In this document: in pieces, positions 1 to 7,649 of the stretch
How positions within the stretch are numbered: position 1 is the stretch's first letter
Layout of the letters: each line of letters begins with the position of its first letter
NCBI GenBank assembly: GCA_020848595.1
Contig: JADLHV010000123.1
Span: 1-20,771 of the forward strand
Source of the DNA: Bacteroidia bacterium
GTDB taxonomy: Bacteria; Bacteroidota; Bacteroidia; NS11-12g; UBA955
Length of the DNA: 20,771 bases
Direction: 5' to 3'
Notes under the pieces: model-generated
Databases searched by the model: none
What the model saw: only the letters and a program-made list of their open reading frames with translations
What the model was told of the DNA's origin: nothing
Program-made: the position numbers and the translations under genes

Positions 1-41
1 AATCAAGAAGACACACTGAATCTAAAATGAAAATATTAAAA

Positions 42-3000
42 CTAGTGAGCTACAGCTAATCTGTATCTGCTGACATTACCATTAATAGTAAACTCAACAA
101 CATACATACCACTGCTTAAACTTGAAGTATTCAATTGTAAAGTATGTTCACCACTTTCTAAATTTAAATCGAAAGGAGCTAATATTACTTTGCCTTGCAT
201 ATCAATAACTTGAATGCTTACTTGAGCATTATTTACAAGACCTAAATCTATAGAAGCTTCATTATTACTAGGATTAGGATAGATATTCAACAGACTGATA
301 TTAACATCTTCAATAGAAGTATTGTTAACAGTAGTACCTTGAATTGCAAACGTGTACGTCTTCTCATCTACATCATTACTGATGATTTTCACATTTGCTT
401 TTCTAAGTCCAACCGTAGAAGCTGTAAATTTAATTGTAAAGGTTACACTTGAACCGCTAGCAATAGTTAAAGGGAAACTTGGAGCATTAACAAACGTGAA
501 ATCAGCCGCATTCAATCCTTCGATAGACATACTTTTGATAGTTAAATCACCTATAGAATTGTTTTTAATTTCGAAAACGCTTGTTGATTGATTACCAATT
601 TTCACTTGACCGAAATCGGTGTTATCATAAGGTTTTGCTGCAATGCTACCATTTCTAATTTCATCGCCATTACCTGAAACAACAATTTCTGGATTATCTA
701 AGTAGGTATCAGGATTATAGAAAGCTAATAATTGACCACCTTCTACAACTTCTCCAGCTTGAGAATAATGTGCTTGGTCGTATAAAATAAACATACCAGG
801 ACCTAAAATATTTTGCACATCAATAATACCTGAAGATTCCTCATCTTGAGTCAAGTAATTTGAGCTACCAGAAGTAAATCTTGTTTGATCATGATCTCCA
901 ACAATTTTTAAAGCATCTGTGGCAATAGTATACTGCCAAACTTTAGCTGTATGAGACTGATTACCTGGATCTTCTTGAATTAGAATATGGCCGAAATTAT
1001 CAATACCTATATTATCCATCATCTTCGGACCTTCAGTACCATCCAATAAAACTGTAATTGTACCACCTAATTCAGGATTATTGATATCTGTAAAACGCAA
1101 TCTCCACAATCTGCTTGGATTCGTAAATGAATTAGTTGTTACAAAATAGAAATCATTTGGATTTGAAGGATCCCAAAGACCATCTTCAGGGCGAAGGAAA
1201 TTAGTTACACCAGCAGTATTACTATTGGTATTTAATGTACTTCCTGTTAAATTTTGAACCTGACCTAAATCTTTTAAGGTAAAAGCAGTACCAGCGGCTG
1301 GGAAAGAAGTACTAACTTCAGTAGTTAAACCAGTTACAGAAACTCCAAACAATTTTCCACCATTTAAACCCGCTTTTTCAATTTCATTCCCTGAACTAGT
1401 TTTTGTGCCAATATAAAAATATAATTGACCAGGAGTTGCATCATCTGTGCCAGCTACGATTGTTTTATCAGAAGCATACGGACTAGCTATTGAATTTTCC
1501 CATGAAAACTTGCCAAGATAAGGCAATTCATAAGTAGTTCCGCTATTTGGACCTGTTACGATATGAGCAAAAGCTCTACCTTCTGAACCAGATTCTTCTC
1601 CATTCATAAAAATACGCTCTTGAGTACCTTTACCAGTTGCTGCATTATAAAATGCTGATACTTCAGGTAAATCTGCTGAACAAAATCTACTGAAAGCTGA
1701 TTTTGCAACAGGGTTTGTAGCATCATATTTTACATAGCCAGTGCCTTCCCATAAATACACTGTTTTTATTAAATCAGAACCACTTATTACAGATAAATCA
1801 GATTTATTTATAATCCATTTTGAAATAAATGCACCTTTATTTCCATGTGCTCTTACAACACCAACAGCATTTCCCATTTCATGCGCTAATATTACTGTAA
1901 AAGTACCATTGCCATTATCATATGCACCAATACCATCACCTAATCCACACATTCTATAAGCACCTATATAATCACCAGCTGTCATTATTGAAGTGAATTT
2001 AGCACTTGGCACAGCTGGAACCATATATGGAGATTGAGTACTGTTTGGACCAGTCAATCCAGCATCTATTCCGATTCCTTGTACAGAGAAAGTGTAATTC
2101 ATTTCGTCAACATCATTTGAACCAATGACTATTGATGCTGTTCTTAAACCACTTAATCCAGGTGTGAATTTAACAGTAAAAGTTAAAGAATTATTAGAAG
2201 ATATAGTTAAAGGTAAAACTGGTACATTTATAAAAGAGTAATCAGTAGCATTCAAACCTTTAACTTCCATTTTTTTAATACTTAAAAGACCTGCACCTGT
2301 ATTTTTAATACTAAAAGTTTTTGTTTGAAAACTTGCCACAGATCCAAAATCTGAATTATCGGTAACAGATGGAGAATTATCATTATTGGCTATTTCAATT
2401 GAATTACCAGAAATAACAATCTCAGGATTTGAATTAAATGTTTCAGGATTATACATTGCCAATAATTGTCCGCCTTCCACAACTTCACCACTTTTAAAGT
2501 AATGAGCTTGGTCGTAAAGTATAAACATACCAGGACCTAAAATATTCTGAACATCAATAATGCCTGAAGACTCTTCATCTTGAGTTAAATAATTTGAAGC
2601 ACCTGAAATAAAACGATTGTTATCGTGATCAGCAATTAATTTAAGTTCATCAGTAGCAATTGTGTACTGCCAAACCTTAGCTGTATGAGTTTGATTACCT
2701 GGATCTTCTTGAATTAGAATATGACCGAAGTTATCGATACCAATATTATCCATCATTTTAGGTCCTTCGGTACCATCTAAAACAGCGGTGATGTTTCCTC
2801 CCAATTCGGGATTATTAATGTCTATAAATCTAAGTCTATATAGTCTGCTTGGACTAGTAAATGAATTAGTTGTAACAAAATAAAAGTCGTTAGGATTATT
2901 AACATCCCAAACACCATCTTCTGGTCGTAAGAAATTGGTTACACCATTGGCATTACTTAAAGAATTTAAATAAGAACCTGTTGCATTCTGAATATTAGGC

Positions 3001-5150
3001 AACTCAGTCATAGTAAATGTAGTATTTGGCGCAACTAAAGAAGAACTCGATTCAGTAATTAAACCGTTTACAGTAACACCATACAACTTACCACCAATTA
3101 AACCAGCTTTTTGTACATCAGTTCCACTATTGGTTTTATTTCCTACATAGATATAAACTTGACCTGGAGTTGCATCATCCGTTCCTACTACTATCGTTTT
3201 ATTAGATGCATTTGGACTTGTTATAGAATTCTCCCATGAAAATTTACCTAAATAGGGTAATTCATATGAAGAACCTGCATTAGCTCCAGTAACGATATGA
3301 GCAAATGCTCTACCTTCAGAACCTGATTCTTCTCCGTTCATAAAAATACGTTCTTGAGTTCCTAATCCAGTAGATGCATTATAGAATGCAGATACCATTG
3401 GTAAATCTGCAGAACAAAAACGATTAAATGCTGCCATAGCTGTAGTATTTAGAGAATCATATTTAGTATATGAAGTACCATTCCATAAATACACATTTTT
3501 AATTAAATCAGAACCACTAACAACAGATAAATCTGATTTGTTAATAATCCATTTTGACACATAAGCACCTTTTGCACCATGTGCACGAATTCTACCTATT
3601 GAATTTACCATCTCATGATTTAACAAAACAGTAAATGTTCCATTACCATTGTCATAAGCGCCTATTCCATCACCTAATCCAGTCATCATATAATTATTAA
3701 TGGATTCCCCTGATGTAAGAATAGAAGTAAATTGTACATCCTTTAAAGCACCAACCATATAAGGTGAATGAGAAGTACTAGGACCAGTCAATCCTGGTAT
3801 AATATTGTATTTTAAAGGCACATAATTATTCAATTTATTGGTCCCTCTTAATCTATACAATTGTATATGACAAGTGTTATTGGTTGCAGTTGCAATTCCA
3901 TCTTCATTGGCAGAAAATTGTGCGTAATCATTGTCATTACAAACAGCAATTGTACTGTCATTTATAATTGCTAAACCTTCAATTTTATCTAAGTTAGCAT
4001 CCCAACCATAATTTAAAAAGTCCATAATAAAACTTTTAGTTACTGGTTTAATATTTTGAGCTGTTAATCCATTGTTATCAACTAAAGCTTCGAGTGTAAC
4101 ACCGCCATATAAACCAGAATTAACCGCAGTAGCGCCGTTTATACTAATTTTATACATTCTCTTAATGTCAGTTACGCCTCTTTTGGCAGCTTCTAGAACC
4201 AAGAAAGTAGAATCGTTAATAGCAGCCATATCGCCAATTTTCCAATCTCTTAGACGAATTTGGTCGCCACCTGTACCAATAATTCCATCATTAAGATAAA
4301 CATACATTTTAGTAGCGTTGGTAGCAGGATCTATTTCCAATATACGGTGAATTCTTGTGTTTTCACCTACAGTTTTTGTAGGGTATAAAATTGGACTTTG
4401 AATAATTGCATATATTTTACCATTAGGAGCTATTGTTATTCCTTCGAAACCCCTGTTGTTTTTTCTATATTTAAAACAAGAATCAATCATTATGTCTTGC
4501 GGTTGAGCGCCTAAAAGATTAGCATAAGGCGTGTATCTTTTAATTACAACTCCATTCGGTGCAATGACCCAAATAGTTGGACCACCTTCTTCGCAAATCC
4601 AAAAATTGCCATTTTTATCTAATGCAACTCCTTCTGCATCAATCCCCCAAATGTCTTTCGCTACAGTTTTTAAACTGAAATTAGAACAATTCATTACCGT
4701 ATCTGTTGATGGCACTTCGATTGAAGAACTGCCAAATCCAGTTGGATTTATAATACCTGTAGCATCTGTACCATTAGGCCTTTTTAAAGTAATGGTTTGT
4801 AAAATTTGAACAGAGTCACCACTAATACGCACACGATGTAATTTTGGTGCATAACTAGGAAAAGAGTAGATCTTGTCGTACGTAGGTCGACAAGTACTTG
4901 AATTAGCGTTGGCGGCATCGATGTTTACACCTCGGTCAGATACAACCCAAAATTCCTGCCCGTTAGTGCCAGGAATCATGTACATACCCGAGAAACCACC
5001 TTCTCGAAACAGGATACCTTGATAGGTCCCGATTGTTGCAGAATACTTATTAGAGTAATCCTGCAGCGGAATAATTTGCGAATTGGCATCCTTACTAGAT
5101 GCAAAAAAAGCAAACAGTCCGAAAATTGCTGTAGATATTTTAAGTTTCAT
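42..5150 (-). CDS. Secreted phytase-like/PhoX-like multidomain protein with T9SS sorting domain
   Basis: This predicted 1,702-aa secreted protein starts at the ATG at 5150. An in-frame ATG 33 nt upstream (5183) exists, but the 5150 start gives a clean signal peptide (MKLKISTAIFGLFAFFASS..). Residues about 25-450 resemble the esterase-like activity of phytase domain (motifs WGIDAEGVALD, NRGFEGITIAPNGKIYA, DKIEGLAI). Two copies of a ~578-aa unit follow, starting near residues 453 and 1031. Each holds a PhoX/DUF839-like propeller (LNHEM or LAHEM, FCSADLP, RIFMNGEESGSEGRA, RPEDG, ILIQEDPGNQ) and then a choice-of-anchor-D beta-sandwich (DFG..FxIKN..GLNAxDF/Y). The last ~90 residues are a T9SS type A sorting domain (NIYPNPSNN .. 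G.Y.V). Export to the cell surface or medium and a role in organic-phosphate scavenging are inferred. The PhoX assignment is from remembered motifs and is less certain than the phytase-like and sorting domains. It lies downstream of PBP1A after a 223-nt gap. Confidence 0.8.
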   Translation of the reverse strand: MKLKISTAIFGLFAFFASSKDANSQIIPLQDYSNKYSATIGTYQGILFREGGFSGMYMIPGTNGQEFWVVSDRGVNIDAANANSSTCRPTYDKIYSFPSYAPKLHRVRISGDSVQILQTITLKRPNGTDATGIINPTGFGSSSIEVPSTDTVMNCSNFSLKTVAKDIWGIDAEGVALDKNGNFWICEEGGPTIWVIAPNGVVIKRYTPYANLLGAQPQDIMIDSCFKYRKNNRGFEGITIAPNGKIYAIIQSPILYPTKTVGENTRIHRILEIDPATNATKMYVYLNDGIIGTGGDQIRLRDWKIGDMAAINDSTFLVLEAAKRGVTDIKRMYKISINGATAVNSGLYGGVTLEALVDNNGLTAQNIKPVTKSFIMDFLNYGWDANLDKIEGLAIINDSTIAVCNDNDYAQFSANEDGIATATNNTCHIQLYRLRGTNKLNNYVPLKYNIIPGLTGPSTSHSPYMVGALKDVQFTSILTSGESINNYMMTGLGDGIGAYDNGNGTFTVLLNHEMVNSIGRIRAHGAKGAYVSKWIINKSDLSVVSGSDLIKNVYLWNGTSYTKYDSLNTTAMAAFNRFCSADLPMVSAFYNASTGLGTQERIFMNGEESGSEGRAFAHIVTGANAGSSYELPYLGKFSWENSITSPNASNKTIVVGTDDATPGQVYIYVGNKTNSGTDVQKAGLIGGKLYGVTVNGLITESSSSLVAPNTTFTMTELPNIQNATGSYLNSLSNANGVTNFLRPEDGVWDVNNPNDFYFVTTNSFTSPSRLYRLRFIDINNPELGGNITAVLDGTEGPKMMDNIGIDNFGHILIQEDPGNQTHTAKVWQYTIATDELKLIADHDNNRFISGASNYLTQDEESSGIIDVQNILGPGMFILYDQAHYFKSGEVVEGGQLLAMYNPETFNSNPEIVISGNSIEIANNDNSPSVTDNSDFGSVASFQTKTFSIKNTGAGLLSIKKMEVKGLNATDYSFINVPVLPLTISSNNSLTFTVKFTPGLSGLRTASIVIGSNDVDEMNYTFSVQGIGIDAGLTGPNSTQSPYMVPAVPSAKFTSIMTAGDYIGAYRMCGLGDGIGAYDNGNGTFTVILAHEMGNAVGVVRAHGNKGAFISKWIINKSDLSVISGSDLIKTVYLWEGTGYVKYDATNPVAKSAFSRFCSADLPEVSAFYNAATGKGTQERIFMNGEESGSEGRAFAHIVTGPNSGTTYELPYLGKFSWENSIASPYASDKTIVAGTDDATPGQLYFYIGTKTSSGNEIEKAGLNGGKLFGVSVTGLTTEVSTSFPAAGTAFTLKDLGQVQNLTGSTLNTNSNTAGVTNFLRPEDGLWDPSNPNDFYFVTTNSFTNPSRLWRLRFTDINNPELGGTITVLLDGTEGPKMMDNIGIDNFGHILIQEDPGNQSHTAKVWQYTIATDALKIVGDHDQTRFTSGSSNYLTQDEESSGIIDVQNILGPGMFILYDQAHYSQAGEVVEGGQLLAFYNPDTYLDNPEIVVSGNGDEIRNGSIAAKPYDNTDFGQVKIGNQSTSVFEIKNNSIGDLTIKSMSIEGLNAADFTFVNAPSFPLTIASGSSVTFTIKFTASTVGLRKANVKIISNDVDEKTYTFAIQGTTVNNTSIEDVNISLLNIYPNPSNNEASIDLGLVNNAQVSIQVIDMQGKVILAPFDLNLESGEHTLQLNTSSLSSGMYVVEFTINGNVSRYRLAVAH

Positions 5151-5231
5151 ATTATTGAAAATTCTGAAACAAAATACCCCCATTAAGATTAAGCCCTTGT
5201 TGATGACCTATTAAGTCTGAATTATATTAAG

Positions 5232-5247
5232 ATACATATTTATGTAT
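5232..5247. promoter_or_regulatory. Perfect 7-bp palindrome upstream of the phytase-like gene
   Basis: ATACATA and TATGTAT arms are separated by TT and lie about 82 nt upstream of the start at 5150. A wider GATACA..TGTATC pair (5231-5236 and 5253-5258) surrounds one side. The symmetry suits a dimeric regulator, but the region is very AT-rich and chance is a real alternative. No TAnnTTTG box was found in this intergenic stretch on the minus strand. Confidence 0.25.
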
Positions 5248-5290
5248 TTTCGTGTATCTTCAATTAAAATTTAATTTACACTAAGGCAAC

Positions 5291-5309
5291 AATGGTTCAA
5301 AAAACCATT
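5291..5309 (-). terminator. Weak stem-loop between PBP1A and the phytase-like gene
   Basis: AATGGTT (5291-5297) and AACCATT (5303-5309) form a perfect 7-bp stem with a 5-nt loop, 65 nt past the PBP1A stop. On the minus strand it is not followed by a U-run, so it may be only a partial terminator or an mRNA-end stabiliser. Confidence 0.25.
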
Positions 5310-5373
5310 TGAAAATCAATTAAAAAACTAAGATTGTGTTGTAATTATTAAATCGTTGTTAATTCGAAGATTT

Positions 5374-7638
5374 TTAAATCCCCAAATCTAAATCCTTACC
5401 ACCAGGTGAACCAAATTCATCTACATCACCTTGAATACTAAAATCGTTACATCTAAATTCTATACTCAGCTCATTAGGCGGCGGGTCAATTGGAAAAAGC
5501 TTTATATCTAATTTTGGATCCGCTTTAGCTCTTTTTATAAAATATGCAAAAATTGGTAATGCAGCATGCGCACCTTGTCCATAAGCTGTATTTCTAAATC
5601 TAACTTTACGACTATCGCATCCAACCCAAGTGGCACAAACTAAATCCTTTGTTACCCCCATAAACCAACCATCGCTATTACTCTGAGTAGTTCCGGTCTT
5701 TCCACCAATCCAACCTTCTACACCATATTTATAACGCAATCTTTGACCAGTTCCAAAATTAACAACACCTTCCAATAATTTACACATGACATAAGCTTTT
5801 TCTTCTGTCATAATTTGCTTGATATTAGTTGGTGCAAATTCTGCCAATATATTGCCATTCTTATCTTCAATACGTGTTAAATAAGTCGGTTCAATCCAAT
5901 ATCCCTTATTTGCAAAAGTACTAAATGCTCCTGCCATATCGAACGGTGAAATATCAGTTACACCTAAACAAATTGATGGATAAGGATCCATTTTAGCTGA
6001 ATCAATACCCATTTTTCTAACAAAATCAACTACATTTTTAGGTGCATTTTCGCCCATTGCATAGAGTACCTGTGCAACAATACAGTTAGTTGAAGTGGCT
6101 AATCCTTTATACATATTCATTGTGCCTCCATAAGCACCATCACTATTACTTACTCTCCAATTTGGATAAGGTGGAGGCGAATTAGGGAACTGAGTACAAG
6201 GTGAAATTTTATTATCAATTGCCATTGCATATACAAATGGTTTAAATGTTGATCCAACTTGTCTTCCAGCACTGCGATTAACATGATCGTATTGGAAATA
6301 ATGATGATTAATTCCTCCAACCCAAGCCTTAACTTGACCAGTTGAAGGTTGAATAGCTATAAATCCAGTATGTAAAAAACGTTTCATGTATTTAACAGAG
6401 TCAAGTGGACTCATCATTGTGTCCTTATCTCCATCCCATGAAAAAACAGTCATTTTAGTTTTAGTTCTACATACACGCATTATCTTAGTGGTATCTTTGC
6501 CATATAGTTCCTTAAGTGCTGCATAACGGGGCGTTTTTCTTAACTCTTGAACAGGATAATTAGGCAATACCTTCCAATTTTCATCCCTCCAAGGCTCCTT
6601 TGTACCCCAAGATTTGTCGAATTGAACTTGCAAATCTTTCAAATGCTTAGCCGCTGCCTCTTCGGCATATACTTGTAATTTATAATTTATGGTTGTATAA
6701 ATTTTAAGTCCATCTTTATACAGATTATAAGTTTCACCATTAGGCTTTTTATGCTCCTTACACCATTTAACTAAATCCTTCTTTAACCATTCTCTAAAAT
6801 AAACCGCTGGTCCATTATTATGATCTTCATATTGATAATTTAAAACAATAGGTGTCGCTTTTAACTTTTCTAAATCCTCTTTAGTCAAATCCTTATTTCT
6901 TAAATTAACCCAATTGCGCATCATTTGACCGATTACTATATTTCTTCTAGCCGTTGAATTATTTGGATTACGCTTAGGATTGTATGCACTAATAGCTTTA
7001 AGCATGCCAACTAATACAGCACATTCTTCAAGTTTCAATTCCTTTGGTTCCTTATTAAAAAACTCTTTAGCGGCTGATTTGATTCCATAAGAAATTCCAG
7101 AAAATTGAACCGTATTTAAATACATGGTTGCTATTTCCTCTTTAGTATATCTCCTTTCTAATCTAACGGCAATAACCCATTCCTTAAGTTTTTGAGTAAG
7201 ACGCACGAATAAATTTGGACGAATGCCATTATCATAATGAAATAAGTTCTTTGCGAGTTGTTGCGAAATAGTTGAAGCACCACCAGACGACCCTAAACGT
7301 AATACCGCACCAACTAAACGCTGAGCATCTATCCCAGAGTGTTCATAGAAACGTTCATCTTCTGTTGATATCAAAGCATCAAACATTTGAACTGGTATTT
7401 CATCATACCCTAAATAAGAACGCTTCTGAATAAAATACTGCCCTAACATTTCGCCATCCTCACTGTATAATTCACTCGCTAATGCGCTTCTTGGATTTTC
7501 TAGTTCTTCTATATCAGGCATTGAACCTAAGACACCAAAATTTACTAGTAAGAAAAATACTGGAATGAAAAGTAAGAGATATAAATAATATTTCCAGAAT
7601 CTTTTGATCCAATTACTTTCTGTTGTCTTTTTAGCCAT
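5374..7638 (-). CDS. Class A penicillin-binding protein 1A (glycosyltransferase/transpeptidase)
   Basis: The 754-aa protein polymerises lipid II into glycan strands and cross-links stem peptides at the outer face of the inner membrane. One N-terminal membrane anchor lies at about residues 15-38. The GT51 glycosyltransferase domain carries EDERFYEHSG (residues 93-102, catalytic Glu93), GASTISQQLAKN (120-131) and ERRYTKEEIATMYLN (161-175). The transpeptidase domain has all three serine-acyltransferase motifs: STFK (nucleophile Ser463, Lys466), STN (516-518) and KTGT (647-650). Length and order are normal for Bacteroidota PBP1A, and nothing appears degenerate. The start is 11 nt after the stop of the sprE-like gene, so the two are very likely co-transcribed. 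Equivalent names are mrcA or ponA; I do not choose one. Confidence 0.95.
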   Translation of the reverse strand: MAKKTTESNWIKRFWKYYLYLLLFIPVFFLLVNFGVLGSMPDIEELENPRSALASELYSEDGEMLGQYFIQKRSYLGYDEIPVQMFDALISTEDERFYEHSGIDAQRLVGAVLRLGSSGGASTISQQLAKNLFHYDNGIRPNLFVRLTQKLKEWVIAVRLERRYTKEEIATMYLNTVQFSGISYGIKSAAKEFFNKEPKELKLEECAVLVGMLKAISAYNPKRNPNNSTARRNIVIGQMMRNWVNLRNKDLTKEDLEKLKATPIVLNYQYEDHNNGPAVYFREWLKKDLVKWCKEHKKPNGETYNLYKDGLKIYTTINYKLQVYAEEAAAKHLKDLQVQFDKSWGTKEPWRDENWKVLPNYPVQELRKTPRYAALKELYGKDTTKIMRVCRTKTKMTVFSWDGDKDTMMSPLDSVKYMKRFLHTGFIAIQPSTGQVKAWVGGINHHYFQYDHVNRSAGRQVGSTFKPFVYAMAIDNKISPCTQFPNSPPPYPNWRVSNSDGAYGGTMNMYKGLATSTNCIVAQVLYAMGENAPKNVVDFVRKMGIDSAKMDPYPSICLGVTDISPFDMAGAFSTFANKGYWIEPTYLTRIEDKNGNILAEFAPTNIKQIMTEEKAYVMCKLLEGVVNFGTGQRLRYKYGVEGWIGGKTGTTQSNSDGWFMGVTKDLVCATWVGCDSRKVRFRNTAYGQGAHAALPIFAYFIKRAKADPKLDIKLFPIDPPPNELSIEFRCNDFSIQGDVDEFGSPGGKDLDLGI

Positions 7639-7649
7639 TGATAAATTTA

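Noticed and set aside
5151..5183. Eleven-codon N-terminal extension of the phytase-like gene from the ATG at 5183
   Set aside because: It puts charged and bulky residues before a complete signal peptide; the ATG at 5150 is the better start.
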